Origin: Diorhabda sublineata
Taxonomy: Eukaryota > Arthropoda > Insecta > Coleoptera > Chrysomelidae
Length of the DNA: 64,000 nt
Direction: 5' to 3'
Assembly: GCF_026230105.1 (NCBI RefSeq)
Contig: NC_079474.1
Coordinates: forward strand, 39,880,294-39,944,293
Shown piece by piece: positions 22,044-33,909 of this stretch. Each line of letters starts with the position of its first letter. The first letter of the stretch is position 1. A program made the position numbers and the translations under genes. The notes under the pieces were generated by a model. The model did not search any database. It was given only the letters and a program-made list of their open reading frames with translations, and had not been told where the DNA came from.

Positions 22044-23110
22044 TAATATTCACGTTTAAAAGCGTGAAAAAAAGTACCGCAGCGGTCATTTTTTCAACGC
22101 ATTTATGAAATTATTTTTATCAAAATAGAGGGCTGTTAACGCTTTCTTTCTCACGTCAATTAGTTTCTCCGATAAACTCACACTTTTACTTCTTGATATT
22201 TGTTCAAGAAAATCAGTTTTGTGTCTAATTGAAAGGAGTGTAGTATTATTATTTGTGATGGAGAGTTCAAAGTGCACCCCAGAAGCTTTTGTTGCATGGG
22301 CAACTGCAGCGACTATGAATCTTCTCCCTGAGAAATCCAGGGAAGAGTATTTAAAGGAATATAATTCTTTTATGAAATGGCGTACTAAAAAAGGCATAAA
22401 CAGCTTCACAGAAAGAGTGTTACCAGATTACTTTGAAACTAAATCCAAAATGTGGAAGTCTTCAACACTTTGGTCGACTTATTCAAAACTGAAAGGCACC
22501 CTAATGGTAAATAAAGACGTAGACATCAGTAAATACTAAAAATCTAAAACATTTGCCTGCGAAGAAATTAATAAGTTTCTGTTGCAAGCTCCAGATTATC
22601 ATTATCTCATGCATAATATGACAGCAAAAAATTTTAATTAAAAAACTGAGATATTGTTTGTAACATCTTTCAGGTTGCTTTAATATTCGGAATCTCAGGA
22701 GGTCTGCGGAGGGAGGAATTATATAAAATAAAGTGTAACAATATTAATAATACCGGAAATGTTTTAATTTTCACAGTACCTGATACAAAAATTCATGTTC
22801 AACGTGGATTTACTGTTATTGGTGTAATATCTGACAATAGACTTGGTAAACATTTATAACAAATATAAAAACCAACGTCCCACAAACGTCAAAACAGATC
22901 ATTTCTTTTTGCAGTATAAAAATGGGAAATGCGAAACTCAAGTTGTAGGTATCAATACCTTTTCCGATGGTGATATAATTAAACTAAAGAAGCACGGTGG
23001 GTGGAAATTTGCGAAAGCCGTGTATGTGTGACAAGGTTTCATTCGTTTCCGGTTTCTATTGAAAACGAATCGAACCAAATAGAACCGTATTACTATGAAA
23101 CAAGCCTAAT
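22044..23110 (+). mobile_element. Crypton-like element B2 (tyrosine recombinase relic)
   Basis: The most complete B copy. ATG at 22258 encodes MESSKCTPEAFVAWATAAT, LLPEKSREEYLKEYNSFMKW, KSSTLWSTYSKLKG and a stop at 22539. After a degraded intron with acceptor CTTTCAG at about 22675 it reads VALIFGISGGLRREELYKIK, VPDTKIHVQRGFTVIG, then FFLQYKNGKCETQVVGINTF joined directly to DGDIIKLKKHGGW and a stop. The His-x-x-Arg region and the active-site Tyr segment are lost. An inverted repeat around ACCGCAGCGGT (22053-22092) lies near its 5' end. Confidence 0.78.
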
Positions 23111-23235
23111 AGACACTTACTCAACAACACAGTACCCCACATTAAATATTATATATAGCAAATAAATCTATGAATATAAGCTAAAGGCATTTGTGAGGGA
23201 GAAACCCAGAAATATCGTAGCTGCTATAATAATTT

Positions 23236-25412
23236 AGGGTGTTTCCTAAATAATCTAAAATATAGTAGTGGGCGCTTCGTCACTCCATTTTAAGACGAAA
23301 AGTTTCTATAAAATGTTTGATCAGTCTTGTCGTTAATGAGATACAGGGTGTCGAAATGCTTATATTAAATTACTGTAAGTGAAATTTATTTTTCCTGGTG
23401 ACGCTACCAGAAGTAATACGAAAGAACACTTCTAAGTGGAATTTGAAATAATATTGTCAAATACTGTATCAAATCTAAAAACTGACGCAAAAAACGTTTA
23501 AGAAGTTTTTATTATACCGACTTTTCGTGGTAACAACGATGCCTGAAATGGCTAATACTCCATATACAGACTATACAACCGCAAAAAATCGTTTTTTTTT
23601 AAATATTGGCGATTAAAACCCCAAAGGACTAGTTCTTGGGAAAATTTTCTTAATTCGTTTTTAAAGTAGACTAAATTTGCTACAATATGATACTAGAACT
23701 TTTTCTGTAGACTCGATAATTTTCAAGATCAAGCCTTATGTAAATCATCATTTTGAATTTACTTTTTGGAAGAAGTCGTCGGATGGTGTGAATTATGTTG
23801 TATCGTACACTTGCGACCGAATATCCTGTCCTATGACTTAAACAGCTGATTTCACCACGTGTGGTCTTTCGAATTGAAGATCTGAACTTCTTCAGCTGTC
23901 ATACTATATGTTTTTTAAAAACAAAGAGTCGTGTGTTGTCTCAACAAAATGTTCTCCCATATTTTGCAAATAAGCGAATTTTGGCTACTCGTAGTTGAGG
24001 TAGCTCTCCTTCTATCTGGTCCATGAGTTCATCTAAAGAGAACTGAAACTCCTCAGCGTTGTCTTCCAGTAATGAATAAATCTTTTCCATCGCCTCATCG
24101 ACTGAGGGATGCTAACAGTTTCCCCTCGACTTTCCTCCTATTGGTGATGCCTTATAGAGATTTTTTTGGCAATAGCGATGATATCTGGTATCAATGGTAC
24201 CAAATCTGTGTTTTCAGATATAAACTCTTTTATTTTAAGTACTCATTTACCACCACGTATCACAGCTGCTTTCAAGATTGTTGCATTGGGTGACTACTTT
24301 TCCGCAGTAATAACAATGGTCCATTTTCTGGGCATCTTCCTTTCTGCCACAAGGAACTCTTCAGTTATTTTGTCTCCGCCCAGACAAGAGTGTTCTCTGA
24401 AATTGAATTGCTAAGAGACTGATCTCGTGGCCCTTTGTTGGCGTAATATTTGACTTTCCACTGCTAATAGTTGCTTTGATCAACTTCGGATTGTTACATT
24501 TCACTTGACAAGCACTATGTACATATATCTCCTAAACGCTGATTTTCTATGTTCTTAAGGGACATACTCGACGCAAGAAGGGTTATTACACTTCTTTCCT
24601 TCCCTCGGTGGGCTTGACCTTCACTTAAAGTCTTCTTACATAGAAGACACAAACCCACGTCGGCACAGGGATAAGACATTCTGTGGATTTTGAGTTGAAA
24701 CGGCACTCACGTTATGGGCAGGACGGCCAGTTAAAAACCGAAACAAAAAAAAATAAAGTAGGTTAAAAACATAATAAAATTTGAATGGCTTAATTTCGGG
24801 AGCTAGTGGGACTCCAAAGACAGTTCTAGAATCATATCGTAGTTCACTTAAAAAACTTCCGTGAAAAGATTTTTCCAAAAATAATTCTTCACGGTTATAA
24901 TCGCTTAAATCTGAAAAAATAACGACTTTTTCGCGGTTTTTTCGCTTTTCAAAAAAGTTGGGTTCGAGGTCAAAAATTTGGATTATTCATTGAGAGAACA
25001 TCATAAACAAGTCTGCAAAAAATCAGAATTACCGGATTTCGAAAACTAGTCCTTTAGGGTTATAATCGTATAATCGCAAAAATTTGAAAAAAAAAACGAT
25101 TTTTTCGTGGTTTTTTCGATTTTTGATAATATAGCGTTCGTTGCTTGAGGTCACAAATATGGATTATTCCATTGGACAACATCAAAAACAAGTCTGCAAA
25201 ATATCAGAGCTACCGGATTTGCATTTTGACAGGATGTACAAATTTTTAACATATGTCATTTTCCTTTATGATTAACACATGTTGTTGCTTCTAATAAAAT
25301 ATTCGACACCCTGTATTTCTTCGACTACAAGACTTATCACACATGTTTATAAGAGCTTTTAGTTTTAAAATGGAGCGTCCACTACAATATTTTATATTAC
25401 TTAGGAACTACC
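23236..25412 (-). mobile_element. DNA transposon with ~110-bp terminal inverted repeats
   Basis: The left end (23236-23355) and right end (25302-25412) are imperfect inverted copies sharing TTCCTAA, AGTAGTGG, TCCATTTTAA and ATACAGGGTGTCGAA. On the minus strand 24880-24450 encodes CLLCKKTLSEG, KERSVITLLASSMS and, after a shift, VHSACQVKCNNPK. This cysteine/histidine arrangement occurs at the N terminus of several insect transposon proteins of unclear family. No DDE core was recognised. A 165-bp-period duplication (24893 and 25058) lies on the right. Confidence 0.6.
24890..25225. repeat. Two-copy tandem repeat, period about 165 bp
   Basis: Copy 1 starts GGTTATAATCG at 24893 and copy 2 at 25058. 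Both continue with an ACGA(C/T)TTTTTCG(C/T)GGTTTTTTCG block, GGATTATTC and AACAAGTCTGCAAAA, then ACCGGATTT. It is a diverged direct duplication inside the long-TIR element. Confidence 0.75.
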
Positions 25413-25429
25413 ATGTATAAATGATTATC

Positions 25430-25600
25430 TATATGTATACCCATATCATAGATAGAAGCAAGTAGATCCTCAAGTACGTATCGTTAATTTCTTTTTTATT
25501 AACTTTTTCATTTCATTTCATTGTAGTTGTAACCATTGTATTTAATTGTGGATAGTATTTAATTTTCAATAAAGTTATATTATTATTATTATTATTAATC
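25430..25600. repeat. LINE-type 3' tail with (ATT)n
   Basis: A segment with GTAACCATTGTATTT and TCAATAAAGTT ends in about seven TTA units at 25575-25598. This layout resembles the 3' end of an insect LINE, but no ORF is attached. Confidence 0.4.
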
Positions 25601-26455
25601 CTGAATTTAAAGAAGACCATGACCAAACCTTGGATCGAATGCGAAATGCGAAAGACCAAATGTGAAAGTCTAAAATGAATGAACTATCAGTTCAAATTAT
25701 GCCATTCTAATTTTTAAATTTTATATTATTAGGAAAAATTTATACTAAAAATGATTGAAGGTTTAAATGAGTAAAACCATGATCTTAGAGTTTACATTTT
25801 TTTTACTCATTATATACGAAAACAAGTCAAAAACTGTTTCAACCAGAAAATAAAATTAAAATTATAAACGTGTATGAAATTTAACTTTAACTTCTGATAT
25901 ATTTTTGATATGTTTATATAGATTTATTAACACCCATTGAATTCGAAAATTTATTCGCTTCAGTTGACAGCTTTATTTATTCCAATCTAAATTATTTTTG
26001 CTAATGTTTGAATTGAAAGCGAATCCGCATTTCTCATTAATTATCTGAATCAAACTCTAACCAACTGTTGATGTCGATTGAAGTAATGGTGGTTACTACC
26101 GTTACGTCATCTCCGGCGCCCCTTAAACAGTCTGGAAATTCCCTCCATCCATTTCTACTTGAAATAGAAATTCGAAATGTACTTTATAGGTGGCTTGCGC
26201 ACCTTTCGCGTGATACAAACGTGGTGTTGTCAATGTTATGATGGAAAAATCTGGGATTTGGTTTGGACCAATGAATCTGTCGAATCTACAAGGATCAATG
26301 AATTAGTTCTTGGTTGGTTGATACTTTATATTTAGAAATATACGAGGAAAACGCGCTATGGACTAACGAGATAAATTTCTTAAGCATACAGATAATAATA
26401 TTATAATTATGGTATTCTCTACGTTTTTAAAAATTGTTGTTACGTATCATAATTC
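25601..26455. other. Intergenic, one small unassigned ORF
   Basis: A 56-codon + strand frame at 26071-26241 starts MSIEVMVVTTVTSSPAP and lies in less AT-rich sequence. It has no family signature. The rest is AT-rich. Confidence 0.3.
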
Positions 26456-26459
26456 TTCA

Positions 26460-26990
26460 TTATTTGAATGTTTAAGGTTGAAGTTCACGAAACAACTGAA
26501 TTTTCTGGGATTTCTGAGAAAACAAATATTTTGTTAGGTCAAGAAGCTGTTAAAAATCGCTGGGACCCAAATCTGGTAAATAGAGTCGGTGGTAAGCCAA
26601 TTCGAAGCGCATTTTGTGAATTTTAGCCATGGCAATCTTGGAAAACCATTTTCTTTTTCTTTAGATGCGTTCGCTTTTTCACAATTTCTCCCTTTACTTT
26701 ATCTAACAAAGACGCGTAATATTCTCCAGCTATTGCTTGCAACTCATAGATTCGCTCTTTACAATCCAATATCAAACGTTGCATCGGTATATGACAAATG
26801 CGTTGTTTTACTAAGATAACCTCTTCTCTATATCTAAGCTTAAATCAACGGTCGTTCAGTACCAATCAGTGAACTTTTACGATAGTATCATTGATTTTTG
26901 CAGTTCTTAACCATTTCAAACGCTCGTCATCAGTAAAGCTGATAATCCCATATTTGAATTAAACCGATAATTTTTTTCAGTAATGTAAAT
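26460..26990 (-). mobile_element. Mariner transposase relic
   Basis: Minus-strand frames give AGEYYASLLDKVKGEIVKKR and HLKKKKMVFQD, then after a shift ELAYHRLYLPDLGPSDF, the PDLAPSDF block with the third catalytic Asp of DD34D transposases. Frameshifts are evident and the N terminus is not recognised. Confidence 0.7.
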
Positions 26991-27239
26991 GATGATCTAT
27001 TTAACTTCTCTTCTATTTGCGTGAGCTTATTGTTTGTTCAAAACAATTATTTAACACCTCGATATAGCACTATTTCTATTCTTCAAATCGACTTACTTAA
27101 ACTATTGTCAAACAAAAGCCAAGCGATGAAAAAAATTTAAGTGAGCATCCCTCAACCCATGCGCAAATATATTTCCCAGCTTATTTCGATATGTACTGAT
27201 ATCTTCAGGTTATAAACTTTTCAGGCAGCCTTCGTACAT

Positions 27240-28175
27240 TGTTGGATTTTGAATTGGGTTACCTTCTTCTTGTGATTTTTCTAAGGCTTTCGGTTTTGTT
27301 AATCATAATATATTGATTAACAAATTGCAGTACTGATATTTTAGGGGAACACCTCTTGCATGGCTTAAGTCATACCGTACCAACAGAAGTCAGTTGTAAG
27401 GGCTGATACAACGATGTATTCTTGCAAGCCAATAGAATGTGGAGTGCCCCTAGGTTCAGGTCCTATTTTGTTTTTATAAACGACATCGCCTATCTAGACA
27501 TCAGTTGTGAAATATGTATATTTGCAGACGACACTCTTGGAACAACTCTGCGACTCTAATCTTCTCTGTCTCAACGTTTCTACAACTTGATTTTTATCAT
27601 ATAAAAATACATTGCTGCCTTTTTTATTAAATAACATTACCATTCAATCTGTAAAACTCTTAGGGCTTGTGGATAATTCCTTTAAATGAAACATATTGCC
27701 GCCTTATCTAAAAAATTAAGTTCCTCCTGTTTTGCGCTGAGATCAGTTTCCAAAAAACTGAACTTATCCACCTCTTTAACAGTTTATTATGCCCTTATTG
27801 AGTCGCATTACCAATATGCCCTTCCTTTCTGGGGTACGTGTGGTGCAACGCAATTTGAGTGAATTTTCAAACTGCAAATAACTTAAAAGATGAAAAATTC
27901 TGACTTTTCCCTCCTTATTCATATTCATAATTCGTAAGCACGCTTCTCCAATTTCAGAAAGGTCGTTGCACGGCTATCCAATTAGGAACGCTGAGCACGA
28001 CCTTCACCTACCTTCTCCAGGCTCTATATTTTACAATACAAAAATGCACAATCACTTGCCAATTGAAATCAAATCAATATTTTCTTTTCCCGCATTCCGT
28101 AATAATTTGAGAGCATATTTACTGAAAAACGCCTTCTACTCTGTAAACGACTTCTATTCTAATAATAAAACTTAA
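27240..28175 (+). mobile_element. CR1/Jockey-superfamily LINE relic with 3' end
   Basis: RT palm pieces are visible: SKAF-like start, INDIAYLDISCEICIFADDT with the catalytic FADD, and IECGVPLGSG. Later, LSKKLSSSCFALRSVSKKL, LSTSLTVYYALIESHYQYAL and FWGT follow. The final frame is clean: HLPSPGSIFYNTKMHNHLPI through FRNNLRAYLLKNAFYS to the stop at 28173. Several shifts break the ORF. Confidence 0.75.
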
Positions 28176-28770
28176 TTCGGAGACTATACCAATTATTACA
28201 TATTACTATTACCTATAAATTTTGTTACTCATTGTGGTTTTCTTCTGTATTTTATTTTATTTGTATCTTTAGTTAGTTATTTTTATAATGCATGTAACGA
28301 ATAACGATTACAAAAATTTTGAATCAGGTTTTGTCAAAGATTGTCCCTTTTTTTTATGAACCAACTAAATATACATTTCAAGTATAAAATTATGGACACC
28401 TTCGAGTTTATTTTTATTTTTAAAAGAAGAGAGTTCATTCACAAAATTTTGGAAGTTCGATAGAATATATCATAAGAAGAGACCTGTATGTATGTATTTG
28501 AATATGCAGATATATAGGTGCAGAATTAACAAACAGTAAAACCAACGAAGAGTGGAAAAAATGAGAGGAAAATAACACCAAGTCCCTATCTGACGCCTAA
28601 AAAGGTATAAGAATAATAAAAAAAGAAGGACAAGTGTTAACTGATATTATACCACAATGTTTATCGCCAAAAGAACTCTGCACAATCAGTTGTTAATTAA
28701 TGCCTACAAACGGTCAAAAAGCTTTTAATACCAACTAGAAGTAGCTTATTATTATTATTAGTTTATCGGA
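28176..28770. other. AT-rich DNA after the LINE
   Basis: TGTATGTATGTAT runs near 28490 and an (ATT)n run near 28750 are present. No gene is seen. Confidence 0.35.
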
Positions 28771-28774
28771 TAAC

Positions 28775-29015
28775 CAAGAACATCTGACAACGTAGCGAAT
28801 TAAATGCTGTGCGGTGGAATTCCGCTAAGCACGCGGACCAGTTGTTGCTGGCGATACTCCGGTTACGGTGCTGTCGCCGCTGCAGAATTACGATGGCGCT
28901 GCTTACGTAGAAATACGCGCGAAAATTATTTTCGATCAGTGGAGTGTAGATCTGGTCGATTTGCCGGATTTTTTGTAACTAGCTATGGAATGGATTGCGT
29001 GCATCGATAAAAGGT
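28775..29015 (+). promoter_or_regulatory. CpG-dense patch with possible first exon
   Basis: About 190 bp contains close to twenty CpG dinucleotides, far above the surroundings. ATG at 28985 opens MEWIACIDK and runs into AAAG/GTAATT, an acceptable donor at 29013/29014. This looks like a promoter with a short first exon of a + strand gene, but no second exon could be identified in the window. Confidence 0.3.
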
Positions 29016-29029
29016 AATTGTGACAGAGA

Positions 29030-29745
29030 TGGCTCTATTTATATGATTATGAAAATAAGATAATTATTTCATTATTTTGTTACTAAGAAATACGGTTAGG
29101 TGATTAAAAAATTGGGGTTTATATAAAGTAATTTGAAAATAACTATATTGGTTTTATATCTATATTAATGAGTGATGTATATTTTTGATGATTGCTTCGT
29201 CTCCTGTTAAGAATTCGTTGCATTATAATCCGCTATTCTCAATAATATAATTGGAATTCTGCAATATTTGTGAAAATAAAACTTGGTTTTCATACTTATA
29301 TACAGTTTTGCGCCTATATTATTACCATTCACATTCTTGTACTGAAGTTTCGATGAGTTAATGGAGAGTTTGTCCACCTCTAATGATTTCTTCTTATATG
29401 TAGTTTCTGTATATACAAATTTTTTATTTGAGAAATTTGAGAAATTGATGGTTGTGCTATGGAAGCATCCATATCAAGTGTTAGTAATGAAAGATCTTGA
29501 GGAAACTCAAAAATTTCATTGTTTTTCCGTTATGTAGATTTACTGCTGTAGCAAAAACTAAAATTGGAAACATAAATGAAAAATTCAATGCTCATTATAA
29601 ACTTATTCAATTATCACAATCGAAATCGTACCAAAAATAAAATTAATTATCTTGATGTCATATTATATGAAATTAACAATAACAGTATACAAAATCAAAT
29701 TTGAAAAATAATCGAAAAGCAATAAATCGGCGGATCTATATTTTT
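29030..29745. other. Intergenic, nothing recognised
   Basis: AT-rich DNA without coding or repeat signatures that I can name. Confidence 0.3.
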
Positions 29746-29749
29746 TGTT

Positions 29750-31080
29750 ACTGAATCTTATACAACAAAGAACGTAGATAAGGACATATCACTTGAAATA
29801 AGAAGGCTAATTACGGAAAAACGCAAGCTCGGCAAAATTCCCAAGAAATCATACTTTTCTCGACAGAAATATGTTTATTCAATACAGCCATAAATTGGCA
29901 ACTAAGCTCAAAGAAATAAGAGGTACCCAGTTTGAAGAATATGATTCCAAACTTTCAGGAATTCAGGAATAAAAACGTTAGATATCTGCACCGTCACTAC
30001 GAAAAAAAAAAAATAAATGAATATTTGCAAAAACCTCACTACGGTTTTCTAACCACTTAACAAAACAGACAATTATCACTTCTAATAGAAACAAGAGATG
30101 CCATACAAGTTGTGATATCAAAGAAATAAATAAATAAATCTAGAATCGATCTTATAACTTCCAAAATACTGAAAGAATTGCCAACAAAGAAATAAACATG
30201 CTTACATAATATCTTTAATGCAATTAAACGACTTGAATATAGACCCAAATCACAGATAATAATAATAAACAAACCCAGTAAGGGCTCAAACAATATCACA
30301 TCGTATCACTCAATAGCTTTACTTCCATTTATTTCCAGACTAATTGAAAAACTAACTATACTAAAAGTAATCGAAAACCATCAACAATTTGGACATCGAC
30401 AATACAGCAAGTTCATTAATTCACACTAATAATAAACAGGGCTTTAGAAAATAAAGCATAATGCTCCGCTGTGTTCCTCGAAGTTAGTCAAGCATTTGAC
30501 AAGGTCTCTCATCAGGAACTGCAATAAAAAATCAAAAACAGATGTCCTCCACATTATTTCTTGCTTTGAAAATCCTCCTTAAACAAAAGTCAACAAAAAA
30601 AGTTTGGTTTTTTTTAAGTTGCATCAGGGATATTACAGGGAAGTGTACTTGGTCAATTAGTTTATATAATGTATACATCGTCAACAGGAGAATTAGGTAG
30701 ACCACATGAAGACAGCGTCAAATCCACTCAAACAAAAGACTCAGGATAAAATCTAAAGTCTCGTTGGATAACAATCATCCAGAGATCTCAATTCAAAATA
30801 CTTCGACAAATAATAGATAATATTTAATAAGATACACCATCCAAGTAGATCTGTATGTACCAGCGACGGTTATTAATATGAAAAATAAAACTATGGAATT
30901 GCATCCAAACTCATTATTAGAACTGCGAGTACTAAAGTACAACAAACGACTAAAGAAAGCGTAGCCAATAGATTTAACATGATGTGTTAGAGGGTACATC
31001 ACTGGATGTAAACCTCATTAAGACATTGCAGATACTTGAGAACCAATCAAAAGTGCCCTAATTAACTAAAGTGATTAAAT
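29750..31080 (+). mobile_element. Jockey-clade LINE relic (RT region)
   Basis: Across frames the order is KLATKLKEIRGTQFEEY, ITSKILKELPTK, IFNAIKRLEY, INKPSKGSNNITSYHSIALL, FISRLIEKLTILKVIENHQ, FGHRQYS, AVFLEVSQAFDKVSHQEL, ASGILQGSVLGQLVYIMYTS. These correspond to RT motifs 0 to 4 of Jockey elements. The DD box is not clear and the frame is broken repeatedly. Confidence 0.8.
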
Positions 31081-31084
31081 ATTC

Positions 31085-33085
31085 TCATTGCTAATAAAAT
31101 ATACAACAAATTTGTTCACAGTTTTCACAAGATTTTTCGCTAACTACAGGAGAAAAAGTCGAATTGTAAACTAAAGTTATCAGCCAATTTGCCCGTCTAT
31201 TCAACATTTCAGTTTTATGTCTGCCTCTGCAAAAGGTATGATGTTCTGTGATGTGATCTGAATAAAAAGGTTAATTTTTCAATGACTTCATAGACTTCAA
31301 TAAAATTTTCAAATTAATCTTAATTCTGGGCTAAATAATTCACGAACTCTATGTATCGTGCAGATTGCTGATTTTTTAGATTGGAAACTTCTCAAACTAC
31401 TCTTGCCAGAACTTTGTTGAATGTTTATCAAAAAGCGATTGAGACTTTTTATTTGTCGTCTATATGCAAAATAGGACACTCGATCAGATGACGACATAGA
31501 AAATATAAGAAGCATAAAAGGGATCGAAAAATTCGTAAATTTACTATTCACATACTAACAGTAAGCGAACCATAAAAGATGAAGATTTCGCTTGGGAGAG
31601 TTACAATAAGTTAAACTTTTTTTATCGAAAAGGTTTTGTCAAGAGTAAAATTTTTTCTAAATGAAAGTAATATTTTTATACAAAATATTAGATAGTCCGA
31701 TTTGAATGCCAGTCAAAATTTTATAATATTTAACGTGAAATCACTATTGAGAGGAAATAGATAACCATCTCTTTGTAGTGTTCATATAATAAACTATTAA
31801 CCAATTAATTTTTTAATAGCTGATTTAAAACAATTTTTAAACTTCTTAAACAACACTCAAGGTCTATATATTGTAAGTTAACAATGGAAATTTCAATTTC
31901 GATGATGGTTTCAAAGTAAATAGCATTTTAATCAAATCATACATACTTTTTTTGTACTTAGAACTTCCGAGATACTCTCCTCCATTAAAAAAGCATAGTC
32001 TTATCATTCAATATATTTTCACGGAATACTAACTTGGCTATAAATGCTATTTTTGTATTTTTGTTGTATTTCTCCAGTACATCAATTATATCAACAAAAT
32101 GTTGTCTTCTGATCCTGAGCATTCCGATTTCCATTATAAGATTAAAGTCGTTCACGACAAGGTTAAGTTTATGTAAAAAGGAATGGAATATACTTTTACT
32201 TCAAGCTTGCACACTTTCACTCCATTCCAGAAGTGATAGAAACTCTACAAATGTATCAGATGAAGTTAATGGACTATAGCCCAAATTATTGTTACGAACT
32301 CGTCCACGACATGGACCGTCAAAACCGGTTATGTTCTGTTATAATGGAAGTTTAAGATTTAGCGAATAAGCCGGCTCGTTTGATGTTGGTTTTCATATAT
32401 TTTTCATCATAGCAGCGATGTGTTTACATTGTTTTTTATATGATTTCTAGGATTACTTTATTTTTATTTTATTTGTTTACTTCCTAGAATTCTATAAATT
32501 CCTTTCCGACATATATTCAAGAAAAATCGGGAAACAAGTTTTTCTTGCTTTTAGGGTAATATCTACATGTGTTTGGAGTATATTCTTGGCATAAGCATAT
32601 TATGCTAGAAAAATCTTTTAAATGTCCGGGTTTAATCAACTGTTTCGTTAAATAAATTGTTAAAATAAAAAAAATCTATATTTGTACCTATTTGTTTTAT
32701 GTATTTTTGAAATATAATAGTTTTGTTTGTATGTTTGTGATCTTTTTAGTGATTTCCTTTGACCTCTAATGTCTCTGCTTTAAATGAATACAGATTATAA
32801 TATACTTACGGATTTTCTTTCGCCACAAATCAATATTTTTCATCTTGTCAAAATGTCTAGCTGATCTAGAGCACAGTCTTGGTTTAGAAATGAGAGTAGC
32901 AGAGGTGGTTTATATCACGTGCGCTTAGTAATCTCACTCTGTGTCCTCTATAAGTAAAGAATTATGACAAAGTAGTTAAAATCTAACGTAATATATGAAA
33001 GTAGTTTATGATGTAATCATCCATCCCTAGATACTAGTGCCTCGCCATGGATATTTCTCACCCAGACAACATCAGAATACAACAT
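31085..33085. other. Intergenic, one candidate minus-strand first exon
   Basis: Mostly AT-rich without recognisable domains. At 32810-32843 the minus strand has ATG with a good start context, eleven codons (MKNIDLWRKKI) and a perfect GTAAGT donor, preceded by non-repetitive sequence. It could be a first coding exon of a gene running leftwards, but no further exon was found. Confidence 0.3.
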
Positions 33086-33089
33086 AAAA

Positions 33090-33905
33090 GTGTATCAATT
33101 TTCATAGGCCAGCTAATAAGACTGGTGGTCAACAGCAACTGCTAGGGGAGCCGACAGAACATCACACCAATTTAACGTCAGAAGAAGTCTGAAACAAGGG
33201 GATGCTCTTTCTTGTAATCTATTCATTCTGACATTGGAAAGAATATTTAGGAGGCTACAGACCAGAAGATGACCTACACAGACGATGTTATAGATGTTAG
33301 AGAAGAAATTCGGAGAATGCAATTTAGCAGGGTTCAGTGTGAAAGAAGCTAAAACGAAGTACACGCCAAGACCACGTTTTAAGGCGTTTACGATAGATAA
33401 CTATACCGTGGAGCGTGTTGACAGCGCCTAGAAGATGCTGAAATCCCACCTATTCAGCAGGTGCACAAAAGAGGGGATCTACCGTACAGTACTAATGCCG
33501 GTTGTGATGTATGCTTCTGAAACCTGTGCAATGACTGCTAGATACGAACTGAGACTAACTCGTGAACGAGAAAATTACTTCGGCATATCTATGGCCCAAT
33601 CTAAGACCAAGGAGAATGGCGCATCCGTACTAACGTTGAGACTTATAGAGAGCCCAGCCTGGTAGCAGAGATCAAGAGTGCGAGACTAAGATGGTTCTGT
33701 CACGTCGGACTGATGCCGCAGGGTCGAGGAGTCAAACTTGTACACCGGAAAAAAGACTACCAGGATGACCACGCATAAGATGGCAGGACGATGTAGAACA
33801 GGACATAAAAAACTAGGCGTCTGAAACCGGCGAGAAAAGTACAACATCGAGAAGAATGGGGGTACTTGTCGGGGATGCTAAGGTTCTTCTAGGACCGGAG
33901 TGCCA
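33090..33905 (+). mobile_element. RTE-like LINE, RT and C-terminal relic
   Basis: The + strand reads FNVRRSLKQGDALSCNLFIL, a degraded YTDDV in place of FADD, then GIYRTVLMPVVMYASETC, ARYELRLT, VAEIKSARLRWFCHVG and GDAKVLLGP near the end. The order is that of RTE-type insect elements. Stops and shifts occur throughout. Confidence 0.8.
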
Positions 33906-33909
33906 ATTG

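Noticed and set aside
25575..25598. (TTA)n run as a possible CRISPR-like or satellite array
   Set aside because: It is a simple microsatellite at a LINE-like tail. No spaced direct repeats exist anywhere in the window.
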